A stretch of DNA of 64,000 nucleotides from Streptomyces harbinensis (GTDB lineage Bacteria; Actinomycetota; Actinomycetes; Streptomycetales; Streptomycetaceae): the NCBI RefSeq assembly GCF_900116145.1, contig NZ_FPAB01000003.1:682184-746183 (forward strand). The letters are read 5' to 3'. Positions within the stretch are counted from its first letter, which is position 1, and the number at the start of each line of letters is the position of its first letter. Positions 7,595 through 15,971 of this stretch are shown here, one piece after another. Below the pieces are notes generated by a model. That model saw only the letters and a program-made list of their open reading frames with translations. It had not been told where the DNA came from and made no database searches. The position numbers and the translations under genes were made by a program.

Positions 7595-9099
7595 GCACCG
7601 GCGGCGCGGACCGGCCGGAGCGGCCGGACCCGCCGCCGGAGCAGCGCGAGCGCGCGCGGGAGCCCGCCGACCCCCGCCGCTGGTGGGCCCTCGCCGTCAT
7701 CGGCCTCGCCCAGCTGCTGGTGGTGCTCGACGCCACGGTCGTCAACATCGCCCTGCCCTCCGCCCAGCAGGACCTCGGCATGACCGACGCGGGCCGGCAG
7801 TGGGTGGTGGCCGCCTATACCCTGCCGTTCGGCGGGCTGCTGCTGCTCGGCGGGCGGATCGCCGACCTCGCCGGGCGGCGGCGGATGTTCCTGCTGGGAC
7901 TGGCCGGGTTCGGTGCGGCCTCCGCCCTGGGCGGCGCCGCCCCGGGACCCGGCGCGCTCTTCGCCGCGCGCGCCCTCCAGGGGGCCTTCGCCGCCCTCCT
8001 CGCGCCCGCCGCGCTCTCACTGCTCACCACCCTGTTCACCAGCGCCCGGGACCGGGCCCGCGCGTTCGGCGTCTACGGGGCGCTCAGCGGCGGCGGCGCC
8101 GCGGCCGGGCTGCTGGCCGGCGGGATCCTCACCGAGTACCTGGACTGGCGCTGGTGCCTGTACGTCAACGTGCCCCTGGTCGCCCTCGCGCTGGCCGGCT
8201 GCGCCCTGCTGCGCCGGGACCCGCCCCGGCCGGGCGGCGGCCGGCTCGACCTGCCCGGCACGCTGCTGGGCTGCGGCGGGCTGCTCGCCTTGGTCGCCGC
8301 GTTCGCCGAGGCGGAGGGCGGCTGGGACCGGCCCGTGGTCGCCGTGCTGCTGGTCACCGGCGCGCTGGCGCTGCTCGCGTTCACCCGCGTGGAGTGGCGG
8401 GCCGCGCATCCGCTGCTGCCGCTGCGGGTGGTGGCCGACCGGTCCCGGGGCGGCGCGTTCCTCGCGGTGGGCGTCCCCCAGGTGGGTCTCTTCGGGCTCT
8501 TCCTGTTCCTGACGTACTACTTCCAGGCGGTGCTGGGCTACTCGCCCGTCGAGGCGGGGCTCGCGTTCCTGCCGCTGTCGGCCGCCATGGGGGTCGGCGC
8601 GGCGGTGATCGCCCGCAGGGCCCTGGCCAGGGGGGTGCCCGCGCGGCATCTGATGGCCGGCGCGCTGCTGGTGGCCGCCGCCGGGATGGTGCTGCTGACC
8701 GGTCTTGAGGCGGGTACCGGCGAGGTGTTCGCCGTCCGGCTGCTCCCCGCCCAGCTGCTGATCGGCGCGGGCATCGGCTGCGCGGTCATGCCGGCGATGA
8801 TCACCGCCTCGGCCGGGGTGGACCCGCGCGACGCCGGGGTGGCGGCGGCGCTCGTCAACAGCGCCCAGCAGATCGGCGGCTCGCTGGGGATCGCCCTGCT
8901 GAACACGGTCGCCACCTCGGTGGCCGCCGCCCACCCGGCCGGGGGCGGCGCCCCGGCCGCGCTGGTGCACGGCTACACGGTGGCGCTGTGGGTCGGGGTG
9001 GGGTTCCTGCTGCTGGCGGCGGTGCTGGCCGGGGTGCTGGTCCCCTCCCGGCGCCCGCCCGCCCCCGTGGAGCCCGGGCGGCAGCCGGCCCCGCTGTGA
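7588..9099 (+). CDS. pur8: MFS drug exporter, 14 TM (DHA2), Pur8-like
   Basis: 503 aa, GTG start overlapping the methyltransferase stop by 7 bases. About 14 hydrophobic segments, with DATVVNIALPSAQQDLG in TM1 and GRIADLAGRRR in the loop after TM2 (motif A) typical of the EmrB/QacA drug:H+ antiporters. In S. alboniger Pur8 exports N-acetylpuromycin and is transcribed towards the rest of the cluster. Here the gene is co-directional and translationally coupled to dmpM, so the layout has been rearranged. The stop codon lies inside a very long terminator stem. Confidence 0.78.
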   Translation: MLSTGGADRPERPDPPPEQRERAREPADPRRWWALAVIGLAQLLVVLDATVVNIALPSAQQDLGMTDAGRQWVVAAYTLPFGGLLLLGGRIADLAGRRRMFLLGLAGFGAASALGGAAPGPGALFAARALQGAFAALLAPAALSLLTTLFTSARDRARAFGVYGALSGGGAAAGLLAGGILTEYLDWRWCLYVNVPLVALALAGCALLRRDPPRPGGGRLDLPGTLLGCGGLLALVAAFAEAEGGWDRPVVAVLLVTGALALLAFTRVEWRAAHPLLPLRVVADRSRGGAFLAVGVPQVGLFGLFLFLTYYFQAVLGYSPVEAGLAFLPLSAAMGVGAAVIARRALARGVPARHLMAGALLVAAAGMVLLTGLEAGTGEVFAVRLLPAQLLIGAGIGCAVMPAMITASAGVDPRDAGVAAALVNSAQQIGGSLGIALLNTVATSVAAAHPAGGGAPAALVHGYTVALWVGVGFLLLAAVLAGVLVPSRRPPAPVEPGRQPAPL

Positions 9100-9151
9100 G
9101 CCGGGACGGCGGGGAGGGCCCCGACCGCCGCTCCCCGCCGTCCCGGCTCAC
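9096..9151. terminator. Long bidirectional terminator hairpin after the pur-like cluster
   Basis: Bases 9096-9116 pair perfectly with 9131-9151, a 21-bp GC-rich stem with a 14-base loop. The left arm contains the pur8 stop codon, and the right arm ends five bases before the 3' end of the convergent oxidoreductase gene, so it can serve both strands. Confidence 0.8.
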
Positions 9152-9155
9152 CGGC

Positions 9156-10466
9156 TCAGTCCCGCGGGGCGAGCTTGGTGCCCTCGTCCGTCAGCAGCAC
9201 CGGGGCGCCGGTGCGGGCGGACTCGTTGGCGGCGACGCCGGTGAGTACGCTGCGGATGCCGTCCCGGTATCCGGCCTGGCGGGCCAGCGGGTCGTTGTCC
9301 GGGCCGCGGAAGACGTCGTTCAGCAGCAGCCGGTCGCCGCCGCCGTGGCCGCCCTCGCCCTGCGGGATCTCGATCTCCTCGGCCTGCTTCCAGTGCTCCT
9401 GGAGCACCAGCCGCTCGGAGACGCCCTCGGCCAGGGACTTGCTGGCCGCCGTCGGGTCGATCGCGGCGTGCGGCGGGGTCCAGGCGCGCTCGACGACCTC
9501 CAGCTCCAGCCGGCCCCTGGTGCCGTTGAAGGTGACCCGGTAGCCCTCCCACGGGGAGTGCGCGTTGAGCGAGTAGGTGAGCAGCGCGCGGTTGTCGTAG
9601 CGGACCAGCACCGCCATGTTGTCCTCGATCGTGACGCCCTCGGCGAAGACGTCCTGGTCGCGGATGTAGCCGTCCTCGTGCTCGGCGTCCAGGTAGAGCG
9701 CCTTGAGCTTCGGGTCGACGGAGATGTCCAGGATGAACGGGTCGGAGCCCAGGCCGGGGGAGCCCTGGCCGCGCTCGGGGCGCGCGCCGCCCGCGAGTGC
9801 GGCGCCGGCCGCCTCGCTGCCGTAGAAGCGCAGGTCGGTCTGGGAGAACACCAGCTCGGGGCTGGCCGCCAGCCACCAGTTGATCAGGTCGAAGTGGTGG
9901 GTGGACTTGTGCACCAGCAGCCCGCCCGACTCGTGCTTGCGGCGGTGCCAGCGGCGGAAGTAGTCCGCGCCGTGGATGGTGTCCAGCGCCCACTCGAAGT
10001 GCACGGAGGTGACATCGCCGATCCGGCCGTCCGCGATGGCCTGCCGTACCGCCGAGTTACGGGGGGAGTAGCGGTAGTTGAAGGTGACGATCAGCTGCCC
10101 GGGGTTGCGCTCGGCGGCGTCGGCGATCCGCTCGCAGCTCTCGGCGTCGATCGTCAGCGGCTTCTCCACCACCACGTCGCGGCCGGCGTCCAGCGCGGTG
10201 CAGACGTAGTGGGCGTGGGTGGAGTCCATGGTGGTGACGACGACCACGTCCGCCCGCTCCAGCAGCGCGTCGAAGGCGTCGGGCGTGAAGGTGGGCACCG
10301 CCTGCCGGCCGGCTGCGGTGATGAGCTGGTTGTAGTAGTCCATGCGGGTCTGGTTGAGGTCGCAGAGCGCGGTGATCTCACCGGTGTCGCTCCAGTCGCC
10401 CAGCAGCGCGTCGACATACATCTGGGCCCGGTTGCCGAGTCCGACGAAGGCGTAGCGGCGGGTCAT
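9156..10466 (-). CDS. Gfo/Idh/MocA-family oxidoreductase linked to a sugar ABC importer
   Basis: 436 aa. Rossmann motif YAFVGLGNRA at the N terminus, the E-K-P motif (VVVEKPLTID, near residue 110) and a HKSTHHFDLINWW segment matching the family's catalytic His region. A Gly/Arg-rich insertion near residue 245 is unusual. It lies downstream of the ABC importer genes on the same strand, across an 87-base gap that contains a hairpin. It probably oxidises the imported sugar or a derivative; the substrate cannot be read from the sequence. Confidence 0.75.
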   Translation of the reverse strand: MTRRYAFVGLGNRAQMYVDALLGDWSDTGEITALCDLNQTRMDYYNQLITAAGRQAVPTFTPDAFDALLERADVVVVTTMDSTHAHYVCTALDAGRDVVVEKPLTIDAESCERIADAAERNPGQLIVTFNYRYSPRNSAVRQAIADGRIGDVTSVHFEWALDTIHGADYFRRWHRRKHESGGLLVHKSTHHFDLINWWLAASPELVFSQTDLRFYGSEAAGAALAGGARPERGQGSPGLGSDPFILDISVDPKLKALYLDAEHEDGYIRDQDVFAEGVTIEDNMAVLVRYDNRALLTYSLNAHSPWEGYRVTFNGTRGRLELEVVERAWTPPHAAIDPTAASKSLAEGVSERLVLQEHWKQAEEIEIPQGEGGHGGGDRLLLNDVFRGPDNDPLARQAGYRDGIRSVLTGVAANESARTGAPVLLTDEGTKLAPRD

Positions 10467-10506
10467 CTCTCAGTTCTCCCCTGAGTAGCGGTGGTACGGC
10501 CGAGAG

Positions 10507-10542
10507 CCCGCGCACCCGCCCCGGCGAGGGGCGGTGCGCGGG
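10507..10542 (-). terminator. Hairpin between binding-protein gene and oxidoreductase
   Basis: Bases 10507-10522 pair with 10528-10542 with one bulged base and a five-base loop. Located just after the binding-protein stop; it may end or attenuate transcription before the oxidoreductase. Confidence 0.6.
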
Positions 10543-10553
10543 CCGGCTCGGTA

Positions 10554-11843
10554 TTACTTGCTGAGGACGGAGTTGGCCTCGTTGATGAAGCCGGAGGCGG
10601 CCTCCTGCGGGCTCATCCGGCCGAAGACGACTTCCTGGCCGTACCGCTCCAGCATGGCGGGCATCTCGCCGGCGCCGTTCGGGTTGGCCTTGGGCGGGTC
10701 GTTCAGCTCGTCGGCGAGCGCGCCGATGAACTCCAGCGAGGCCTGGTCGGTCTCGGGCAGGTCGGCGCGGATCTGCTCCAGCACGGCCTCGTTGCGCGGC
10801 AGACCGCGGTCGGAGCCGATGATGGCGGCGGCCTCGGCGTCGTTCACCAGGAAGTCGACGAGCTGGCCTGCGGCGTCCTTCTTGCCGCTGCTGGCCGCGA
10901 CCGACCAGAACATGTTCGGCTGGAGGAAGTGGCCGCCGCTGACGGCGTCGGCGTCCTTGGGCATGCGCAGCAGCACGATCTCCGAGCCGGAGCCGGTGGT
11001 GATGGCGTTGAGCTGGTTGGACCACCACATGCCGAAGGCGCCCTTGTTGGTGGCGACCAAGGAGGCCTCGACACCGGTGGAGCCCAGCTCGGCGCTGCGC
11101 GAGGCGTCGGGGCTGGCACCCGAGTCGATCAGCTCCTGCTGGAAGCTGTACCAGTCGGCGATGACCTCCTCGGACATCCCGATCTTGCCGTCGTCGCTGT
11201 AGAACTTCTCGCCGTGCTGCTGGGCGTAGATGTTGAGGTAGGCGTCGTTGAAGCTCAGCTGGGTGCCGTACGAGCCGCCGTCGGTGGCCGCGGTGACCTC
11301 GGCGCTGAACTCCTTGTAGTCGTCCCACGTCCAGGTGGTGTCGTCCGGCAGCGCGATGCCGGCCTCGTCCAGGACGGTCTTGTTGGCGGCGATGATGAAG
11401 GCGTTGACGCCGGTGGGTATCGCGTACTGGGTGCCCTCCAGCTGGCCGGACAGCAGGAGCTGTTCGTCCAGGCCGCTCATGTCGACCAGGCCGTCGAGGT
11501 CGGCCAGCGCGTTGCGGGTGCCGAACTCGCCCATCCGGCGGATCTCGGTGGCGAACACGTCGGGCGCGTCACCGGAGGCCATCTGGGTGGTGAGCCGGTC
11601 GTAGTAGTTGTCCCAGTCGGAATACTCCATCTCGACCTTGATGTCCTCGTTCTTCTCCATGAAGAGGTTGAGGACTTCCTCGGTGATCGCCTGGCGGGTG
11701 TCGTTGCCCCACCAGGCCACCCGCAGGGTGGTCGTGCCGTCGCCGCCGCTGTCCCCGCCGCCGCAGGCGGCGGTGAAGGTGAGGGCACCGGCCAGCAGGA
11801 GCGCCGAACAGAGCTTCGTCGCACCGTTCTTTCTGCCGTTCAC
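10554..11843 (-). CDS. Extracellular sugar-binding lipoprotein of ABC importer
   Basis: 429 aa, GTG start with GGAG five bases away. Signal peptide with lipobox: hydrophobic core LLLAGALTFTAAC with the lipidated Cys near residue 26, then a Gly/Asp linker. The rest is a type 1 (MalE-like) solute-binding protein starting TLRVAWWGNDTRQ, with WWSNQLNAI in the body. It captures an oligosaccharide outside the membrane and passes it to the two permeases encoded upstream. No ATPase gene is present; in Streptomyces the shared MsiK ATPase usually serves such importers. Confidence 0.88.
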   Translation of the reverse strand: MNGRKNGATKLCSALLLAGALTFTAACGGGDSGGDGTTTLRVAWWGNDTRQAITEEVLNLFMEKNEDIKVEMEYSDWDNYYDRLTTQMASGDAPDVFATEIRRMGEFGTRNALADLDGLVDMSGLDEQLLLSGQLEGTQYAIPTGVNAFIIAANKTVLDEAGIALPDDTTWTWDDYKEFSAEVTAATDGGSYGTQLSFNDAYLNIYAQQHGEKFYSDDGKIGMSEEVIADWYSFQQELIDSGASPDASRSAELGSTGVEASLVATNKGAFGMWWSNQLNAITTGSGSEIVLLRMPKDADAVSGGHFLQPNMFWSVAASSGKKDAAGQLVDFLVNDAEAAAIIGSDRGLPRNEAVLEQIRADLPETDQASLEFIGALADELNDPPKANPNGAGEMPAMLERYGQEVVFGRMSPQEAASGFINEANSVLSK

Positions 11844-11897
11844 AAGGACTCCTTGTCGATAACGCGATAAGGGGGGACGTACAGGGGGTGGCGTGGC

Positions 11898-12830
11898 CTA
11901 CTTGAGGCCGGTGGTGGCGATGCCGCGCACCAGGTACTTCTGGCCGGCGAGGAAGAAGCCGAAGATCGGGCCGAGCGAGAGCACCGAGATGGCGAACATC
12001 GGGCCCCAGGAGGACTCTCCGCTGGAGTCCAGGAAGGTGCGCAGCGCCACCGGGACGGTGAACTTGTCCGGGTTGGTGAGGAAGATCAGCTGGCTGAGGA
12101 AGTCGTTCCAGGTCCAGATGAAGGTGAAGATCGCCGTGGTGGCCAGGGCGGGCGTGGACAGCGGCAGGATGATCCGGGTGAAGATCCGCCAGTGTCCCGC
12201 GCCGTCGATGACGGCGGCCTCGTCGAGTTCCCGGGGCAGGGTGCGGATGAACTGCACCATCAGGAAGATGAAGAAGGCGTCGGTGGCCAGGAATTTCGGC
12301 ACGATCAGCGGATAGAACGTGTTGATCCAGCCGAGGTCCGAGAACAGGATGTACTGCGGGACGATCACCACGTGCAGGGGCAGCATGATGGAGCCGAGCA
12401 TCAGGGCGAACCAGAACTTCTTGAACGGGAACTCCAGCCGGGCGAAGGCGTAGGCGGCCAGCGAGCAGGCCACCAGGTTGCCGACGATGGAGGCGCCGGT
12501 GATGATCGCCGAGTTCAGGAAGTAGTGGCTGAACGGGTAGCGCAGCGCGTCCCAGCCGTTGCTGAAGTTGTCGAAGGTGAAGCTGGAGGGCCACAGCCCC
12601 GGCTCGCGGAAGATGAGTTCTTCCGGCTTGAGGGAGCTGGAGATCATCCACAGGATCGGGTACAGCATCACGAACCCGAAACCGATGAGCAGGATGTGGG
12701 TCAGGATGCGCTTGCCGCTGAGGGCGCGCAGGACGCGGGCGAACAGGGTGTCGTTCAGTTCGGGGTGACCGTTGCCGTCGTGGGCGGCGCCGGCGCGTGC
12801 GTCGGGGCGCGATTTGACGTTATTTGTCAC
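11898..12830 (-). CDS. Sugar ABC importer permease, MalG type
   Basis: 310 aa, GTG start overlapping the preceding permease stop by 11 bases. Six hydrophobic segments follow a polar N terminus of about 45 residues. The EAA loop reads ELDEAAVIDGAGHWRIFTRIILP, the coupling site for the ATPase. It works with the MalF-type partner and the binding protein on either side. Confidence 0.9.
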   Translation of the reverse strand: MTNNVKSRPDARAGAAHDGNGHPELNDTLFARVLRALSGKRILTHILLIGFGFVMLYPILWMISSSLKPEELIFREPGLWPSSFTFDNFSNGWDALRYPFSHYFLNSAIITGASIVGNLVACSLAAYAFARLEFPFKKFWFALMLGSIMLPLHVVIVPQYILFSDLGWINTFYPLIVPKFLATDAFFIFLMVQFIRTLPRELDEAAVIDGAGHWRIFTRIILPLSTPALATTAIFTFIWTWNDFLSQLIFLTNPDKFTVPVALRTFLDSSGESSWGPMFAISVLSLGPIFGFFLAGQKYLVRGIATTGLK

Positions 12831-13785
12831 TGTAGAACACCCAATACTTTGACATGAGGAAGTTCACCCCGGTCAGCGCCGCGATGATCAGGACCAGGAC
12901 CCACGCCATGGCCGAGGCGTAGCCCATCTCGAAGCTGTTGAAGCCCTTCTGGTACACGTGCATCGTGTAGAGGAGCGTCGAGTCGGCCGGGCTTCCGTTG
13001 CCGCCACTGATGACGAACGCCTGGGTGAAGGACTGGAAGGCGTTGATCAGCTGGAGGATCAGGTTGAAGAAGATGATCGGCGACAGCAGCGGCAGCGTGA
13101 TGGAGAAGAACTGCCGGGTCTTGCCGGCTCCGTCCAGGCTGGCGGCCTCGTAGTAGCTGGTGGGGATCTGCCGCAGACCCGCGAGGAAGATGACCATCGG
13201 CGAGCCGAAGGTCCACACGTTGAGGATGATCAGGGTGCCCAGCGCGGTGTCGGGGTGGGAGACCCAGCCCATGCCCTCGATGCCGAAGATGCCCAGGAAC
13301 TCGTTGACCAGGCCGTCGGCGCCGAAGATCTGCCGCCACAGGATGGCGATGGCGACGGAGGAGCCGAGCAGGGACGGCAGGTAGTACACGGAGCGGTAGA
13401 TCGGCAGTCCGCTCACGCCCCGGTCGAGCACCATCGCCAGCGCGAGGGCGAAGGCCAGCTGGAGGGGGACGGAGACGAAGACGTAGATCGCCGTGTTGGT
13501 GAGAGCTTTGATGAACCGCGGATCGTCCTGGAACATCCGGATGTAGTTGTCGAAGCCGACCCAGTTGCTGTCCCCGATGAGGCTGTAGTCGGTGAACGAC
13601 AGGTACAGCGAGGTCAGCAGGGGGCCGGCCGTGATGGCGATCAGCCCGACGAACCACGGCAGCAGGAAGAGGTAGGCGGTCAGGGACTCCTTGCGCCGCC
13701 GTTTGCGCAGCGCGCCCTTGTGGTCCGCCACGGGGGGGCGGGTAGTGGCGCCCGGTGGCCTGGGGCGCACCTGGGTGTCGGTCAT
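12820..13785 (-). CDS. Sugar ABC importer permease, MalF type
   Basis: 321 aa from the ATG preceded by AAAGGAG; the frame stays open further upstream but that part would overlap the operator region. Cytoplasmic Arg/Lys-rich N terminus, then six TM segments starting LTAYLFLLPWFVGLIAI. EAA loop YYEAASLDGAGKTRQFFSITLP. First gene of the importer operon, divergent from the LacI-type regulator and downstream of its operators. Confidence 0.9.
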   Translation of the reverse strand: MTDTQVRPRPPGATTRPPVADHKGALRKRRRKESLTAYLFLLPWFVGLIAITAGPLLTSLYLSFTDYSLIGDSNWVGFDNYIRMFQDDPRFIKALTNTAIYVFVSVPLQLAFALALAMVLDRGVSGLPIYRSVYYLPSLLGSSVAIAILWRQIFGADGLVNEFLGIFGIEGMGWVSHPDTALGTLIILNVWTFGSPMVIFLAGLRQIPTSYYEAASLDGAGKTRQFFSITLPLLSPIIFFNLILQLINAFQSFTQAFVISGGNGSPADSTLLYTMHVYQKGFNSFEMGYASAMAWVLVLIIAALTGVNFLMSKYWVFYSDK

Positions 13786-13872
13786 GCGAGGGCGCTCCTT
13801 TCGAGGAGACGAGGGGCAGCACACCGAGCGTGTTGATGGGACGACGCGGGATCCGGGTTGTTGCTCCGTTAA

Positions 13873-13951
13873 TACAACCGGTTGCAGCAGGCTGGTGTAA
13901 CCAGCAGGAAACGTCAAGGGTCTGCGCGGATTTTCATGACAACCGATTGCA
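13873..13951. promoter_or_regulatory. Two LacI-type operators between importer and regulator
   Basis: Site 1 at 13873-13886 reads TACAACCGGTTGCA, a near-perfect palindrome with CCGG core. Site 2 at 13938-13951 reads GACAACCGATTGCA. The centres are 65 bases apart, about six helical turns, in the 219-base divergent region. The core CAACCGGTTG is typical of LacI/GalR repressors, and the adjacent lacI-family gene is the obvious binder. Confidence 0.7.
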
Positions 13952-14004
13952 GGCTATGGTGACCGCCGTGACAGAGAGACGACTGTGGAGGGGGGCGGGC
14001 GCTC

Positions 14005-14997
14005 ATGGCGGTGACCATCCGTGATGTGGCCCGAGCCGCCGGCGTTCATGTGTCCACGGTCTCCCGGACATTCTCGGCACCGAACCTGGTCAAAGTCGAC
14101 ACCCGGGAAAGAGTTCTCGCCGCCGCCGCCGAGCTGGGCTACCGCCCCAACCAGGCCGCTCGCGCGCTGACCACCGGCGTGACCCACAATCTGGGGCTGA
14201 TCGTCGCCGACATCGCCAATCCGTTCTTCCCGCCGCTGATCAAGTCCGCCCAGTCGTACGCGAGAGTGCGCGGCTACCAGGTGTTCGTGGCGGACACGGA
14301 CGAGGATCCGCGCGCCGAGGAGGAGCTGATCGCGATCCTCGCCAAGCAGGTGGACGGGGTGGTGCTGGTCAGCCCGCGGCTGTCGAACACCGCGATCGCC
14401 CAGCTGAGCGCCGATCTGCCGTTCGTGGTCGTGAACCGCAGCGTCAAGGGGCTGCCCGCGGTGCTGATGGACGTGAGCAGCGGGGCGGCGGCGGCCGTGG
14501 AGCATCTGGCGGGTCTCGGCCATCGCCGGCTGATGCTGCTGGGCGGGCCGCGCGGCTCGTGGACGAGCGAGCAGATGTGCAGATCGGCCGCGGCCGCGGC
14601 CGAGCGTGCCGGGGTGGCGCTGGAGATCACCGGCCCGAACGCGCCCACCGAGCGCGGCGGCCAGCAGGCCGCCGCCGCGGTGCTGGGGGCCGGGGCCACC
14701 GGCGTCATCGCCTACAACGACCTGATGGCCATCGGCACGATCGAGGGTCTGGCCGGCAGCGGGGTCGAGGTGCCGCGCGAGGTCAGCGTGGTGGGGGTGG
14801 ACGACACCATCGCGGGCCGGGTGAACCGGCCCAAGCTGACCTCCATCGCGATGCCGACCCAGGAGGCGGGCCGCTCGGCGGTGGATTTGCTCCTGCACGC
14901 GATCGACCTGCCGGCCGGCCGGAGCGCCGCCAAGACGACGCTGGAGACCTCACTGGTGATCCGCGAGTCCACCGCGCCCCCGCCGGATCTCAAGTAA
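14005..14997 (+). CDS. LacI/GalR-family repressor of the sugar importer
   Basis: 330 aa. N-terminal helix-turn-helix VTIRDVARAAGVHVSTVSRTF, hinge YRPNQAARALTTG, then a periplasmic-binding-protein-like sensor domain with LGLIVADIANPFFPPLI and VVGVDDTIAGR near the C terminus. It likely represses the divergent importer operon and itself through the two CAACC-type operators, with the imported sugar or its metabolite as inducer. Confidence 0.9.
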   Translation: MAVTIRDVARAAGVHVSTVSRTFSAPNLVKVDTRERVLAAAAELGYRPNQAARALTTGVTHNLGLIVADIANPFFPPLIKSAQSYARVRGYQVFVADTDEDPRAEEELIAILAKQVDGVVLVSPRLSNTAIAQLSADLPFVVVNRSVKGLPAVLMDVSSGAAAAVEHLAGLGHRRLMLLGGPRGSWTSEQMCRSAAAAAERAGVALEITGPNAPTERGGQQAAAAVLGAGATGVIAYNDLMAIGTIEGLAGSGVEVPREVSVVGVDDTIAGRVNRPKLTSIAMPTQEAGRSAVDLLLHAIDLPAGRSAAKTTLETSLVIRESTAPPPDLK

Positions 14998-15067
14998 GGC
15001 AAGGCTTACCTATCCTCCGCACCCCCGCTCCGGCATACCGGGCGGGGGTTAGGTTTGCCTTACGTGA
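14995..15067. promoter_or_regulatory. Two iron-box-like sequences upstream of sufR
   Basis: 14995-15013 and 15049-15067 each match about 14 of 19 positions of the actinobacterial IdeR/DmdR iron box (TTAGGTTAGGCTCACCTAA). The outer parts also form an exact 8-bp inverted repeat, GTAAGGCA (14994-15001) with TGCCTTAC (15056-15063). They flank the lacI terminator. Iron control of an Fe-S assembly operon is plausible, but the matching was done by eye. Confidence 0.4.
15022..15048 (+). terminator. Terminator hairpin after the lacI-family gene
   Basis: CCCCCGC-T-CCGG (15022-15033), loop CATA, CCGG-GCGGGGG (15038-15048): an 11-bp stem with one bulged T, 25 bases after the regulator stop. Confidence 0.7.
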
Positions 15068-15121
15068 TGCACCGCATTTCCGGGAACCGGAACGCGGCTT
15101 GCTCGCTTTGCGGGAATTACG

Positions 15122-15135
15122 CAACAATGGCGTTG
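15122..15135 (+). promoter_or_regulatory. Candidate SufR operator overlapping the sufR start
   Basis: CAAC-AATGGC-GTTG, an exact CAAC-N6-GTTG inverted repeat, the site described for cyanobacterial SufR. Its last base is the first base of the sufR GTG codon. Binding here would block the start of the sufR-suf transcript, giving autoregulation. Confidence 0.5.
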
Positions 15136-15971
15136 TGAAAAACGGCGAGACGCAGCGTACGACGCCGGTGGCAGCGGATGCCGCCGGCGCCGCTCCGTCG
15201 CGCGCCGCCACCGCGTCCGCCCAGGACGGGGAGCAGCACGGCACCCGGCAGCGGGTGGCCCGGTCCATCCTCGACCACGGCCCCTCCACCGCCGCCGAGC
15301 TCGCCGACCGGCTCGCCCTCACCCAGGCCGCCGTGCGCCGGCACCTGGACGCGCTGGCCGCCGACGGCGTGGTCGAGGCCCGGGAGAAGCGGGTCTACGG
15401 CTCCCGGGGCCGGGGGCGGCCCGCCAAGGTCTTCGCCCTCACCGACGGCGGCCGGGACGCGTTCGACCACGCCTACGACGCCCTCGCCGTGGAGGCGCTG
15501 AGCTTCATCGCCCGCGCCGCCGGCGGCGGGGAGCGCGGCGCCGCCGCCGTCCTCGCCTTCGCCCGCGAACGGGCGAGGGCCCAGGGCGAGCGCTACCGGC
15601 ACCGGCTGGAGGCCGCGGGCGAGGGTGCGCAGGAGCGCACCCGGGCGCTGGCCGAGGCCCTGACGCAGGACGGGTACGCTGCGATGGCGCGCACCGCACC
15701 CGGCGCGCCGGGGGAGCAGCTGTGCCAGCACCACTGCCCGGTGGCGCACGCCGCCGAGCGCTTTCCGCAGCTGTGCGAGGCGGAGGCCGAGGTCTTCTCC
15801 CGCCTGCTGGGCACCCATGTGCAGCGGCTCGCCACCATCGCGCACGGCGATGGCGTCTGCACCACCTTCGTCCCCTCCGCGCCATCGGCCGGCCATCGGC
15901 CGGCCTCGTCACCGGTGCCGGAGACACCCACCACAGCGACACCACGCACTGCCGGGAGGAACCCCGCATGA
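15135..15971 (+). CDS. sufR: SufR-type Fe-S cluster-sensing repressor
   Basis: 278 aa from a GTG with no Shine-Dalgarno sequence before it, so the message may be leaderless. Winged helix at about 35-95 ([31 protein letters not shown], then [12 protein letters not shown] as the wing). C-terminal cysteines Cys197, Cys201, Cys214 and Cys242 can bind an Fe-S cluster. It should repress the suf operon when clusters are sufficient. The stop overlaps the sufB start (ATGA). A Pro/Thr-rich tail after the last cysteine looks unstructured. Confidence 0.85.
   Translation: MKNGETQRTTPVAADAAGAAPSRAATASAQDGEQHGTRQRVARSILDHGPSTAAELADRLALTQAAVRRHLDALAADGVVEAREKRVYGSRGRGRPAKVFALTDGGRDAFDHAYDALAVEALSFIARAAGGGERGAAAVLAFARERARAQGERYRHRLEAAGEGAQERTRALAEALTQDGYAAMARTAPGAPGEQLCQHHCPVAHAAERFPQLCEAEAEVFSRLLGTHVQRLATIAHGDGVCTTFVPSAPSAGHRPASSPVPETPTTATPRTAGRNPA

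Noticed and set aside
15127..15138. Three-codon leader peptide (ATG GCG TTG TGA) before sufR
   Set aside because: No ribosome site, overlaps the proposed operator and the sufR start; most likely chance.
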